A stretch of 64,000 nt of DNA from Hyaloperonospora brassicae (GCA_947650285.1 CANTFL010000470.1:186001-250000); one strand, 5' to 3'. Shown: positions 41,779-53,994, counted from the stretch's first letter. The notes: generated by a model not told the origin, from the sequence alone. Program-made: numbers and translations.

Positions 41779-42990
41779 CAGAAGGGAACAGAGCAGAGCA
41801 GTGCAGTGCAGTGCAACGAGATGATTGCACGCGCCGTTTGCAGCTGTGGCGCGACGTGGCCGCTCGGCCTGCGGGAGAAGAAGAAGTCGTAGCACACGGA
41901 CAACCGGAGGAGCGGTGTATCTAGCGGTTGATTTAAGAAGAGAGTCAATTGCGTGTCACAGAGTATCCTGTCAGCAGCACTCTGGTCAATCCGACAACCT
42001 TTGTCTTCCACTGACGCTTGCACGCGACAGCTGCTCGATAGCTGGTTTCGCGGTATCGATCTCAAGCTGCTCACCTGTATTGCATGCACAGGTTCCATTG
42101 CAGCTATGTTGTGGTCACTGTTTGTGCAGTAGATGTGGCTAAAAGCAAAAGACCACAACTTGATCGACGTGTGACCTTCGGACATGAAAGATGCAGCCGC
42201 CGCTGTGGTACAAAGACAACTTATGTCTCCTTGGCCGTGACGTTTAGTCAAGTTTGCGAACGCTTTTCTTGTGACCGCACACCATTGCAGCGTTTACTAT
42301 GCGCCGATCTACAATCTCAGTGGATTCACCCGTGGCGGCTTGCAAACTGCCGTGCGTTCACATCTGCTTGGCGTACTTCAACATGACAATAAGAGCTGCC
42401 TCCACACGTCGATCGATGTAAGTGTCCCAAAAGAGCAGCTTGACGACCATGACGCACAAACAACTTGTGCGAATGTTGCAGATAGCACCCGCATGACTCT
42501 GCAACTACCAAGAACCCGAACGATGGATTAGCCGAAAAGTACGTCCATGTCCTCCACGAACATCGAAGCAGGCAGCACGTAAGCAATCGTTCGTCGTAGT
42601 GCCTCCTCGTTACCAGAACACTCCTTTGGTCCAGTGACTGCGAGAGAGCACTAGCGACGACGACTCTACAAGGTACAAAGGCCCACACGGTTGTTCCCGT
42701 CGTAGCAACAAGCACACGTGGAAGTATAACGCTCTGTATCAAACCTCACAAGACTGCAACGCCCTGCTCACGTGATGTTGCGCCCTCACAGTGTGATCGC
42801 TCGACTATCTCAGTCTTCAGCCCGTAGCCCCCCCCCATACACCATCAACAGCTCAATCAGCAGCTCTTCAGCGCGTCAGCGTAGCTGTTCATAGCAAGGG
42901 CCATGTCAACGTCCTACGTCAACAACGTCACGCAAAACATCCGCATGCATCAGTCAGCAGCAAAGTCGCCCCACCACATCCCCACCATCA
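41779..42990. other. Intergenic region
   Basis: 1.2 kb without a supportable gene. A 138-codon minus-strand frame (42742-42326) and a plus frame at 42271-42531 overlap each other and show no domain. Confidence 0.4.
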
Positions 42991-43341
42991 TCACCGCAGC
43001 CCCGCGGGCAATGCGTCGCTCACGTTCTTCGAGAGACCTCCGCAGTCGTGCGTGCTGAGCGTCACGTCCACGCAGTTGTAGACGTTGCACCACTCGGGAT
43101 GATGCCCCATCTGCTCGGCCAGCAGCGCCGTGCGGCTCATAAAGCCCCAGGCCTCGTTGAAATCGCGAAACTCAAAGCGGCGGCGAAGAGCGTCGCGGTC
43201 GGGGACGGGTTCCCACGCGCTCGTGATCTGCTGCAGCGCGACGACGCGGTCGGTTTGCGTGAGGAGTGTAGGCGTCGCGCGGGTCGACAGAGTGCGCTGG
43301 AGCAGTGGCGCACGGGCCAGCGGGCGCAGGAGCAGCTGCAT
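42991..43341 (-). CDS. Pterin-4a-carbinolamine dehydratase
   Basis: A 116-residue protein with a likely mitochondrial leader ([20 protein letters not shown]) followed by the dehydratase fold: [40 protein letters not shown] and HDCGGLS. The HHPEW and THD-GGL motifs carry the catalytic histidines of this family. It recycles 4a-hydroxytetrahydrobiopterin after aromatic amino acid hydroxylation and is sometimes linked to molybdopterin metabolism. The frame extends upstream to 43536, but those codons are less convincing. It lies 232 bases downstream of the AC19 gene on the same strand. Confidence 0.9.
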   Translation of the reverse strand: MQLLLRPLARAPLLQRTLSTRATPTLLTQTDRVVALQQITSAWEPVPDRDALRRRFEFRDFNEAWGFMSRTALLAEQMGHHPEWCNVYNCVDVTLSTHDCGGLSKNVSDALPAGLR

Positions 43342-43573
43342 GATGGGGGCAGGACGTGCGATATTTGCGGTGAACGACTTTCGACCAATGAACGCAGCAT
43401 ACATTGTAAAGTAACAGTAGACCGCTGGTGTTATCGATATATCTAGACTGCAGTGGATAATATCCATGCAGAGCGAGAGAGAGAGGGATAGACAGACGCG
43501 GAGGAGGAAGCGATGAGTGGGGCTTTTTAGGTACAAAAATGGGGTAAGATGTGCGTCTTTATGGGTCGAGTGG

Positions 43574-44139
43574 CTACGACTTGCGGGTCTTGCGCTTGAA
43601 CGCCTTCAGCTCCTTGCGATAGGCCTCTGCAATGTGTTTCGACACGATGCGCAGATCCGTGAGACCCGAACGCAGCGCCTCGTCCGCAGGTGCACCTACA
43701 ACAGACAACCCGTGCCAACACCAGATCACAAGAGCTCTTCAGTTCTCGGTGCACATGATGCCTGACAGCAACCCTCTTCCTCCTCTACCTCTTCCTCCTC
43801 CTCATGTGGATTCTTCACGTACCTTGACGGGTCTGCAGACGGACGTGCATCTTGGGCTCGGACGGGTGCGGGATCGTGTAGCCGCAAAATTCGACGTCCG
43901 GGCTGACGTCACGAACAAAGAGGGCCCAACCAGCAGTCAGCAACAAGGCCAGCAGACATGTAGCCATCGGACGGCTGTGGCACAACAGCGCGTCCATCGT
44001 GCACAGGTTCCACCTACTTGCGCATCAGAACGTAGCGCAGCGCGTTGCCCAGTGTATGGTCTTCGTCGTGGATCGCATAGGTCTTGGAGTAGTCACTCGT
44101 GGTCGAGAACACGTCGAGCTTCTTGGCCTCGGTCGCCAT
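43574..44139 (-). CDS. RPC19: RNA polymerase I/III subunit AC19 (RPC19/POLR1D)
   Basis: Three exons: 44139-44018, 43902-43823 and 43695-43574. GT-AG introns and exact phase give 107 residues. The protein reads [20 protein letters not shown], then [20 protein letters not shown] across the first junction, [20 protein letters not shown], and a basic C-terminus ([16 protein letters not shown]). The HTLGN and FCGYT-PHP motifs are diagnostic of the small RpoA-like subunit that pairs with AC40 during assembly of nuclear RNA polymerases I and III. The length is at the short end for the family. It is head-to-head with the PX kinase gene. Confidence 0.93.
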
Positions 44140-44412
44140 CTCGGTCGTCCTGGTCCCGGAAGCAATACCGTCGTCGTGCTACGCGTACCCCAACGGGTAC
44201 GTTTCTGACTGGTGGCCGCTGCGTCGGCCGAAAATAAGGTGCGCACACTACACACTCACACCACAGTCGACGAAAGCCGACTGTACCCCTCTGCCCCGTC
44301 TCTGATCACCGCCAGCCATTCATCCACCGCGTAATCGCCCGCGCGAGGCCACAGCGTACCCATTGAGCCGAAAGGTCGTGCATGACCGACCGCCTGCAGC
44401 TCCCTCCTGCCC
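44140..44412. promoter_or_regulatory. Short divergent promoter region, AC19 / PX kinase
   Basis: Only 273 bases separate the two start codons, so regulatory sequences are probably shared. It includes the inverted pair CCCCAACGGGTACG / CGTACC near 44186-44205 and 44345; its meaning is unknown. Confidence 0.4.
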
Positions 44413-46957
44413 ATGTTCGCGAGCGCGTCGACCGGTCGTCGACGTAGCGCGTCTCGTGTACATGACGGCCGCGTGTCGCAGTCGCCGCTGCTCGGGGATC
44501 CGAAGCGCGGGGTACCGACGGACGTACCCTCCAGCGGGTACGCGGACCACAGCCCTAGAAATGCCCTCGAGAGCCACCGGACTACTGCGTGTAGCGGTCG
44601 AGAACCCAATGTCGACACTGTACCTCTACAAAGTACAGAAAGTGACGACGACAGCTGTGACGATCTGTCGCAGTGGTCGATGGTGGAGTTGCAAGCGCAG
44701 CTCGAAGCTGAGCACTTGTCCGTCGAAGGTTTGAATCCGTACGTGGAGCAGCTGCACGAAGAAGAGGAGTGTGCGGTCGACGACGCGCTGTTGGACGACG
44801 ACGAAGACGATGACGACGAGATGTTGGACGACAGTCGTTCTGATCGAGCGCTCGCGGGTGCGTTTGCCGAGTGGGAGAACCCGTCGTATATGGTGAAAGA
44901 TCTGGACACGGGCGAGAGCTACCGCGTCGAGGAGATTGACCAGCAGTTTACGCTCGTTACGCTTGACGCAGTTGCGGCTCAGCACGAGCACAAGTGAGTG
45001 GACGTGGTTTGCGATGATGGAGAAAGAGACGAGTTGTGGGTTAATGGAGCTCTCTTGTTGCTGTTGTGGTTGTTGTTGCTGTAGGGATGAAAACGATCAA
45101 GGACCGGCACAAACAGCAAAGTCACGGTCGTCGTACTTGTTGTCTGTGTATACGGCCGACGAGACGGCGGACATTGAGATCGAAGACCACTCGTTGGCGC
45201 ATGATGACGAGAGGAAGACGAGGGGTGGCTTCACGCGCGCTCGAAGTTCAAACATGTTGGCGATCTATGCGCCTTGCGACGAGCTACTGACTGGACCATC
45301 TGTGACGTGCAAGTATGATGCCTGCACGGAGGTGCATCAGCGAGTGTCAGGGTATTGTGCCGAGCACGAGATGATTGCGAGGGAAGAAGAAGACTCGAGG
45401 GCACAGGCGCTGTACTTGATCCCTTACGGTGCACGTGCGGAACTTGTCAAGATTGGCAGCCACGGGTTCGCGTACGATGTATCGGATCGACTGTATACCG
45501 TGTATGCGATTGAGATGCGCTGTGTGCAGTCAGGTGCAACGTGGGTCATCTACCGCCGGTATCAGCAGTTCAAGGAGCTGAATGACCAATTGCGCCCGAT
45601 GGGAGTGCGCGTTCCGTTGTTGCCTCCCAAGAAGATGTTGGGCTCATTCGAGCCAGAGTTCATTGCAAAGCGGCAGAGCGAGCTGTCGAATTGGCTGCAT
45701 TGTCTGCTGAACTATGACCGGGTGGACCAGTCAGCAAAGAATCCTCATTTGGTCGATGAGGTGCGCAAGTTCTTGACCAGCAAAGCCGACCAGCCACCGC
45801 TGCTTCTAGACAGGTTGCCACTGAAGCGCTCACGGTTCTACGGCGCGTCCCTTGCCGACGACGAAGACGATGGATCCGGGGGATCAGCTACTGGCAAACA
45901 GAGCGTCACGCTTCAGGATTTCAAGATGATCCAAGTCATTGGTCGGGGCTCGTTCGGCAAAGTCGTGCTTGTGAAGCACAGAGCGACCAACACACTGTAC
46001 GCGATGAAGATCCTGTCCAAGGAGAACATTGTGAAGCGCAAGCAGGTGGAACACACCCGTACCGAGCGCCGCGTGCTTGGCTGCACGCGACACCCTTTCA
46101 TCGTCGGGCTCCATTACGCGTTCCAGACCGCTCGGCGCCTGTACTTTGTGCTGGACTACTGCCCCGGCGGCGAGCTGTTCTACCACTTGTCTCGCATGAA
46201 AAAGCTTCCCGAGCACATGGCATGTTTTTACGCAGCCGAGATCACGCTGGCCCTCGAGCACTTGCACGGCCTCGGGGTGGTGTACCGCGACCTCAAGCCC
46301 GAGAACATCTTGCTCACAAAGGACGGACACATCAAGTTGGCCGATTTTGGCCTTGCAAAAGAAGGCATTCGCGAAGGAGCGAACGGCACGAACTCGCTAT
46401 GTGGAACGCCCGAGTACCTTCCGCCCGAGATCCTCGACCGCATTGGCCATGGCACAGCAGTAGACTGGTGGAACTTGGGCATGGTCCTGTACGAGATGCT
46501 CACGGGTCTGCCGCCGTGGTACACGAACGACCGCAAGAAGCTCTTTGAGCGGCTCCGCTCCGCGAGGCTGCATTTCCCGCCGTACATATCCCGTCGAGCT
46601 GAAGCGCTCATTCGGCAGCTGTTGAATCGAAACCCGGCCGAGCGTCTCGGTTCAAAAGGCGCGCAGTGCGTCAAGAATCACCTGTTCTTCGAGGGCGTCG
46701 ACTGGACAACAGTGGCCCTGCAGCAGGTCACGCCTCCGTTTCGGCCGTGTCACTCGGCCATGACCGACGGCGACGCTCCACGGAATTTCGAGGCCGAGTT
46801 CACGCGTCTGCCTCTGCCAAGTGCAGACAATGCCGCGACCAGTCCGTACAGCGGTCGCGGCACGCGCTCGCGACGGGACTCGGACACGTTCAAGGGGTTT
46901 ACCTACGAGAGTCCTGGGTACCTCGAGTCGGTCGCGAAGAAAGAAGAGGACGGGTGA
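44413..46957 (+). CDS. PX-domain AGC protein kinase (SGK3-like architecture)
   Basis: Two exons, 44413-44993 and 45085-46957, joined in phase at HEHK-DENDQ, give 817 residues. The N-terminal 190 residues are acidic and disordered, with a DDDEDDDDE run. A PX phosphoinositide-binding domain spans about 323-427 (YRRYQQFKELNDQLRPMG, LLPPKKMLGSFEPEFIAKRQ). An AGC kinase domain spans about 472-730: glycine loop GRGSFGKVVLV, lysine in YAMKILSK, YRDLKPENILL, DFGLAK, activation segment SLCGTPEYLPPE. The C-terminal hydrophobic motif FKGFTYES is present, as needed for PDK1/TORC2-type control. All catalytic residues are intact. Inferred role: membrane-lipid-recruited kinase on endosomes. Confidence 0.93.
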
Positions 46958-47978
46958 GACGCTGTTGTGCAACAGATTGACGCAAGATGAGGGTTAGAAG
47001 ACCGTACAAGTGCGATGAATAGGGAGCGTGGAGAGAAGTGCAGAAGACGACAGCGAGAGACGACAGCGGAGATGTACAGACAAGAGGAAGAGCCGTTGAG
47101 GTTTTAGTAACGCGTCGGACAAGTGTCCATTTTGTCACGTTGTCGTTGGTGGGGTTTGCCCACACGGCGCGGCTGGACGGACGTGCGTGCGTACAGTTCG
47201 GTCGTTTGACTACTGTACTGTAGTAGCAAATTTGCAGTGCAGTTCTCCTGACTGGCGCATTGTAACTACGTTTTGTACGGTCGTGTGGTCGTGCGAGTCG
47301 ACGACTGAGACATGTATGACAAACGCGACGTCTCGGTCGACTGGCTGTCGTCTGACTCGATCGCCTCTTCTTCCTCACCGCATGTTTCTGCTCGCGTGGC
47401 TCGTCGTGCAATGCTTCGGACAGATGTTTACGCGATCAAGTGACCACGCGACGCCTACTTCACAGCCGTCCAGAGCTACTTCAACACTGCCGGAGTCACC
47501 CGAATTGCAATACCCCCAAGTGTTATGTTTGTGTTTACGGGTGTTTACTGTGCTTCCTCGGATGGATTATGGGTTTTGCTTCCTCTGATGACTCATGGGT
47601 TCTGCTTGCGGACGGAGGCTGTGATGACCTCGCCGAGAATAGAACTTCTTTGGCTATTGTGCGACCATACATTCGCTAGATTTAACTAATTGCTAGGGAA
47701 GACATAGTGTAGCAAAGCAAATGCAACATCACGACTCGAACATGCCAAACTTGCCCAAAACACGACAAGAAACCAGCTCCGGAGTTACGGCTGACCATCA
47801 GGCGGATGACGAGTTACTTGACATTCAGACGCATGCGTAGGTTGAGCACGTGTTCGAAAGCGCAGGAAACGTCTCCAGCTTTCCCCATTTAAAGCAAGTC
47901 TTTGTTACAGCTCTGGCCATGCAGTGACTTGACATTCGCATCGTCATAATGGCTCTGCTTTGATGTGTATGCATCGCA
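46958..47978. other. Intergenic region
   Basis: No gene supported. The minus-strand frame 47411-46899 overlaps the kinase 3' end and has no domain. The right part may be the eroded upstream portion of the transposase relic that follows. Confidence 0.4.
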
Positions 47979-48300
47979 AAGGACCGACCTGAAGCTCGTC
48001 AATACCGAGTTCAGCCTCTTTCGGTGGATACGAGGACCAAGATTTAACCGATCGATGAAGGTGTCTTCGCGGCTATGGGCGATTCTACTGCCGCTGTCAT
48101 TTGCCGCATGCGATCGATTGTGACAGGCCTGAAGGTCGGCAATGTCGACAAGGCCAACCGACTTGATTCCATGCACTGGCCCGTAGCTGCCTGGACCGAA
48201 GTATCGACCGCGACCATTGTCCATTGCTTCGACTGCACAACCCTGATGCTTGTCCTCCCATCTCTCCGGGCGGCTATGTAGATATGGACAAACAAAGATG
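47979..48300 (+). pseudogene. pogo/Tigger-like DDE transposase relic
   Basis: The plus strand reads ...TKI-stop-PIDEGVFAAM (the NTTSKIQPLD-GVI block of pogo-type transposases, with a stop replacing Q). After about 35 residues it reads NVDKANRLDSMHWPVAAWTE followed by VSTATIVHCFDCTTLM, matching the C-terminal WxxV-xxTIxNCF-H pattern of that family. Upstream and downstream parts are eroded. No terminal repeats could be identified. It is unrelated by position to the CENP-B-like gene at 37230, although both derive from the pogo world. Confidence 0.6.
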
Positions 48301-49445
48301 GCTTGAACGGGAATAACGAGGTCGAGAACTAGCTGGAGCAAGAGCTGGGAGCTACGCGTGAACAGCTGTGTGTTCGAAATCCAATGTCGAACTCGGAGCT
48401 GCTTGGTCTCACGTAAGAGGAGGAGAGCGCTCACCCGAAGCTGCGCAACGACGAGATACAGCACGTTCAACAGGCAGAGTGCGGCGAGTGACATGGTGTA
48501 GCAAGTGCAGCTGTCACCCCCGCCGCACAAAGGGTCACCGTGACGAAGAAGCTTTATCGGCCTACATGGCGCCTTCTTCCTGCTCGATGAACCGCAAGAA
48601 AGTCTCTAAGCTGCTTCCGAGTTCTCAGAGTGACTTGCAGCTTGGCAGTCGCATCGTATCAGTGCCCCTTCCACCCTCGCCTTGAGGTTCAAGCGCGTCT
48701 CCATCCCGGCAGATAGTTCACCAGATACGGCAACGTATCATCGACTGCGTCCTGGATACTGCACACAACACATCGAATAGAAACAGATTTATCTCTATCC
48801 ATTGATCCGACTCCATCAGTCTGCTCTTCCGCCAAAACAATAGCAGCGTTAACTAATGTGTTCAACAGCGTGTGTCGACAGAGCGCCGTCCGTGTCCACA
48901 AGCCCCCCCCCCCACTCCCTACTTACTGCCCATACTGGCTAGAAATAAAGCTGCAGCCCTGGAGCACTACAGTGGTGGATCTAAACGAGCTCCTCGACCA
49001 CGTCGTTCGACAATCCCCCCCCCGAAAAGTCATAACCGAACACAGCCCGCCTGGTCGAACGACATCGCCCCGTCTCCACACCCCAGTCGTGGTCTCCACC
49101 CGCCCACCCGCTCGAAACACACTCCAGTATGGTCCCACCGCTCGGACCGTAATCAGACGCCGAATGTATTCCACGTCAGAGGTCCACAACCCCTCACCAC
49201 CTCCGCGTCACGTCGCGCGCTTCCATCCACACACACACACACACACACGTCCGCCTCCACAACACCACAATAAGAATACTACCAAACCACAACAACACCC
49301 ACAACAACACCCACAACTCCAGTCATCCGACCAATTCCAGCAATAGGAATAATCGAACGTCATCCGCGTCAGCATCAACTTCAGTCCTCAAAAGCGCCGG
49401 CGCCCATCATCCGCCTCTTCCGCCGCCGCCGCCGCCTCATTCGCA
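48301..49445. other. Intergenic region with (CA)n repeat
   Basis: No gene is supported between the transposase relic and the lipase gene. A (CA)n microsatellite is at 49228-49248 and a C-rich run at 48903-48913. The last 200 bases are CA- and CAA-rich and probably form the 5' UTR of the lipase gene. Confidence 0.45.
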
Positions 49446-52039
49446 ATGGCTACCGCCGCTGCCGCCGCTGCTGCTGCTGCCCCCGACACACTCGTGCAAA
49501 TGGAAACGATCGAAGGCACAGCCACTGCCCGCGCCACGTGCTGCGGCGCCAGTGCGCCGAGTCTCAAGCGCGTTGTGCTCAACCCGCGCGCGTACCTCAC
49601 GCCGTTCGTAGCGCTCGTGCTGTGCCACCACCTGCCGCTGCTGCTCGCGTACGGACTGATCGACGCGCCCGACAGAGGCGACGACGGCCCGTGCGCGCGC
49701 CTCGACGAGCTCTTTCACTGGCTCTACGTCGCCTTCTTCCACCACCTCGTGCTGGCCGCGCTCATGGTCACGGCCGTCGTCTACACGCTCTCCACGCGCG
49801 TGTACCACGAACGACGACCCGAGGTGCGCCACGACAACCACTACCACTACTACTACTGCTGGTGCTGCCAGTGCTGGTGCAGTTCTATAGTATTGCTGCG
49901 AGTCTGACCCCTCTGTTCCTCTCCCCTGCCTCTCTCTCTTTATTCTCTCTCTCTCTTCTCTGTCTCTTTGTGTGTGTGTGGGTGCAGGGCTGGCTCATTC
50001 TGTTGATCTTCTTGGGGTACGGGGCGAACGCGGGCTGGGCAGCGTACGGCGAAGCTGGGTTTCGCACCGACACGAGCGCGTGTGGAGACACGAACTGGGA
50101 GCAAGTCCAAGACCGCGCCGACGCGATCGGCCACTGCCAGCACTTTGACTTTGTGTTTACGCTCGCTGTCATTGCTGCCGGCACGTGCACGTCGTACATG
50201 TGTGGCGTGCACAGTGGCGACGACGTGGCTGAGGCCGAGACGCGCTGGCAGAACCGCTGTCTGTGCTGCTTCCATGCGTTCACGTGCCACAAGACCGTGG
50301 AGCACGCAGGAGACGTGGACGTGTTTGAGTCGCTTGGCCGCATGCTGGGCAAGTTCTTTGTCGTGCGGTACAAGACGAACCGGTACGAAGGCTTGAGCTT
50401 CACTGACTTGATGTTCAGCCTCGACCTTGTGTCGAAAGTGCAAGAGAAGGAGCGCGAGTGCGAGACGAAAGAGAGGGCTGAGCTGGCAGCGCAGGGCATT
50501 CCGACTGTGCAGCACTTTGCCGCGGATGAAGAAGAGAAGCGGCTGGGAGAGGTGGCATTCTACTGTCGATTGGCGATCGGCATCTACGGCTGGCCCATCT
50601 ACGTGTGGTACTCGCCGTGCTACTGGTTTCGGATCTTCGGGTGCTTCAAGAAACCCCTAGACGACCAGGTCTTTGAGCACGACAACTTCGTACATGGCAA
50701 CCGCTCGAGCTTCATCCACTACACTGGCGTCAAGGACGCGGATCTAGTGTACCTCAATTGTCGGAACTTTGTGTTCCAGGCGCCGTACAGCATTGTCAGG
50801 GACAAGGAACGCAAGGAGCTCATCATCAGCGTGCGTGGCAGTATGTCGTTCTATGACTTTGTGACGGACGGATTGGCGCAGATCGTGCAGATGGAGCCCA
50901 GCGAACTGCCGGATGACATTCCGTACGCATTCGACACTCGGACGCACATGGGCATGCTCCGAACAGCACGGCAGATATTCAAGGACCTGCAGGAAGGCAC
51001 GCGGAAGGTCGTGTTCTGGGACTTTGCAACGGCCAACTGCTCCGTCAGTGGCTCGACGGCCGACGAGGAAAAGGGGTGGAAGATTGTGGTCTGTGGACAC
51101 TCGATGGGTGCGGGCGTCGGCTGCATCCTCGCCATCTTACTGCGCAAGATCTTCCCCAAGACGCGAGCCTTTTTGTACGCAACGCCGCCGTTGTTCGACC
51201 CTGACACAGCAGCGTGGACGAAGGCGTTTGCGACGACTGTGGTGTACGGCGACGACATTGTGCCACGACTGTCTATCTCGAACATGACGCAGTTGCGCGA
51301 TGAGATGGCGACTCACTATGATGCCGTGGCGGATGAACCGCTGTTCAAGGTCAAGTACGGCGCTCGCGGGAAGCTGAAAGAGTTAACGGAAGAACGGCAG
51401 CAGCCCGTGGCCGCTGTGGGTCCAGAGGCGAGCACTTGTCGAGTCGTGGGCAGCCTTCCTACAGTGCTGGAAAACGCGCCTCCTACGAACACCGGCGACA
51501 CAGCAGTGGACACAAGCTCAAGGTCTCTGGCCAGCACGTGTCCGTATCAGATCAACAGCTTGCGCGGGCCGACGGACTTTGGCTCTTCAGCCCTCAACGT
51601 CATTAGTCGGCCGTCTCGCGAGCTCAGCAACTCGACGATGATCACGCTTCCACAGGAAGACTCGACGCAAGAAGTGGACGTGCCCGGTGAGATTGTCCAC
51701 ATTCAGACCGTGAAGATGGCGCGTCGTTGTGGCTGCACTGTCTTTCTCGGCGAGCAGAAGCTGCAGTACACGCTCCGCGACGCGAGCTACTTCCGCCGCA
51801 TTTGGGTCACGCCCCGTGCCTTGCAGGACCACATGGTGCACCATTACGACCGCAAGATCCGCTACCTCGTGAGCGACTGCATGGACTTTGAGACCCCTGA
51901 GGCAGCCCATCGGCCTAGTGCCAGTGCACCCGCCAGTGCTACTGGGGCCTTCTGGGTTGACGGCATTGACTTTGACGAGAACGCCAAGACCCCGGGCACG
52001 CCTTTGACAGACTACAAGGAAATCGCTGTTGTCGTGTGA
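49446..52039 (+). CDS. Membrane class-3 lipase (diacylglycerol-lipase-like)
   Basis: Exon 1 (49446 to about 49823) encodes a poly-Ala start and two hydrophobic helices (YLTPFVALVLCHHLPLLLAY, AFFHHLVLAALMVTAVVYTL). Exon 2 starts at 49988 after the acceptor GGGTGCAG and continues GWLILLIFLGYGANAGWAAY with a fourth helix, a cytosolic linker, then the lipase core: LIISVRGSMSFYDFVTD, the nucleophile elbow VVCGHSMGAGVGCILAILL (GxSxG), and the aspartate region TTVVYGDDIVPRLS. Four N-terminal helices plus a class-3 lipase match sn-1-specific diacylglycerol lipases, which release 2-monoacylglycerol. The intron donor is uncertain; GAG|GTGCGC at 49823 keeps phase 0. The total is about 810 residues. The C-terminal tail is Ser/Thr-rich and possibly regulatory. 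Confidence 0.85.
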
Positions 52040-53226
52040 CACCGCTCGAAAAGACGAGTGTGTACAAAGTATTTAACGCGAATAGAGCGAGTCAGCCGTC
52101 TCTACCAGCATCGAGTGCGTGTTGCTTGACGGGTCGACTTCACGCTGTCATGACGGGCACGCGAGATTGGCCTCGTCACTGCATAGTTCTTCACGCTGAG
52201 TTCAGGCCCGTCAATGGACCTGAACTGAAAGTGTGGAACTGTTGTTGATGTTGTTGTCTCGACTGTGTGGTATCTCGCTGCTGTGCCAATGCTGTAGATG
52301 TGGGCGTCGAGGCATTGACACGGACTGGCGAAATCGACGCGGTGAAGAACGGATTAGTGCTCGAGGTCGACTGCTGCAACAGGTTCTCATTGAGACCAGC
52401 AGGAGTTCTTGCAGCTCACCTCTGGGTCGCGCCATGCAACGTGGTCGAGCCACGACTTGTCGCTTGTGAGATCCGGCAAGACGGCAGTGTACCGCGTGAC
52501 AACGAGCAAGTACTGCCTGCTGCGTGACGTGAAGATGCAGCGAAGACGCGTCGAGACCTGTATGTTTTGTCGGCAGTGCTCGGGCCAGGCTTTTGATGGT
52601 GTGAAGGTGTCGACAGTCAAGTGTCGGTGCACTGGACAACGCGCGTGGTATCATTCAAACGTGACGAGTTCCGCTTCGACGGGTGATGACGAAGACGATG
52701 TTGGAAGCGGAAGAAGCCGTCAGCAGAGGTGTCGACAAGCAGGTGCAGCAGTCTGTCAGACATGTTTCAGACACCACCTTGTCAAGCGTGTCGTTGATGT
52801 CTTCTTGTGACCGCCCGTCGTAGATGCCCAACGTGTGCACTTACCAAGCAGAGTGTCAGCGTGCGTGAGCCTGGACGTATCTTTCGGTGACACGTGAACA
52901 GAATGGTAAAGCTCGGAAGTGGAACGCCTGGCGCATGAGCGATTCGAGTAGCAATCGATTGAACTCATTCCGGGCGAACGCTTGTCAGATTCGTCAACTA
53001 TTTCTCAACTTGACGGCCTCATGTCCAGCTCAAGCTCTTGCTTGGGCTCCACGACATAGAGCGTACGTCTTGCGTAGTGCTACGAACAACAGTCCGAGAA
53101 ACGATCGGCTATTGTCTGTCGCCATGACGACGTCAAGGGATCGCTTGTCAACTGGTCGAGTCGTGTCGCACGTGCTGTCCTGACTGTCCATCTCTGTCGT
53201 CGGTCTTGTTCGAAGAACGTTCTGAG
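52040..53226. other. Intergenic region with Cys-rich relic
   Basis: The plus-strand frame 52409-52810 carries a Cys/His-rich stretch (ETCMFCRQCSG, VKCRCTGQRAWYHS) that could be a zinc-binding end of a transposase, but it is too short to name. The rest shows only broken frames. Confidence 0.35.
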
Positions 53227-53391
53227 ACTCCTGCTACAGATATTCCCAAATTTTCACGGTTCAGCTCAAGCCAGTCTTTTTCCCTTCGGGGCAGTCACGT
53301 CGGAGGGAATCCTCCCCTTGGGGAGCCGACGTGGTCGAAGATCTGACGCGGGCACGCTGCACTCGCAGTCGCGGGTGTGGGCGTAGGAGAC

Positions 53392-53760
53392 CGACGGGTC
53401 GCGCAAGCGGCCCTAGCAGGGGTGTTTTACGGACTGGAGGCGTACCCCGCGCCACGTGTCGCCGCTGCGGCGAGCGCACACTCCATGTCAAGGGGCCGCG
53501 CAAGCGGCTGAAGGGGGCCACCATCGCAGATGGTTGAGCTCCTCGGAGAGAGATATGGCGGGTTGGCGCTCTCCACGCCACGCAGTCACTTCGGTGATCG
53601 CACTCCACGTCGGGGGCCGCGCAAGCGGCTGTAGGGGGCCACCATCGCAGATGGTTGAGCTCCTCGGAGAGATATACGGCGGGTTGGCGTTCTCCACGCC
53701 ACGCAGTCACTTCGGTGATCGCACTCCACGTCGGGGGCCACGCAAGCGGTCCTAAAGGGG
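53392..53760. repeat. 121-bp tandem repeat array
   Basis: Two near-identical 121-bp units lie at 53492-53612 and 53613-53733, each beginning GGGGCCGCGCAAGCGGCT. Partial, more diverged units precede (from about 53392) and follow (53734-53760), all sharing GCAAGCGG. Each unit contains CACCATCGCAGATGGTTGAG and CACTTCGGTGATCGCACTCC. The minus strand is open across the whole array (53821-53261). Because 121 is not a multiple of three, the reading frame rotates through the units. Function unknown. Confidence 0.85.
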
Positions 53761-53994
53761 TTTGTTGCCTTATATGGCAGCATACCCGCGTTGTACGTGC
53801 TGCCGCTCCGGCGGTACGCATGTCCCCAGTCTACTTGGTCGCGCCAGCGGTCATGATAGACTCGTAGTTGGCTTCGGTAGGAGTGTCTCTGACCTCGTTG
53901 CCGTCGCCCCTGGCTCTACGGAGCCCTTTAGTTGTCGACCCGATACCCGGGCCGTACTTCTTGTCACACTTATCAGTCGTTAGTTATCATAATA

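Noticed and set aside
47889..48530. 213-codon minus-strand frame
   Set aside because: It is antisense to the pogo-like transposase relic, whose plus-strand motifs are recognisable.
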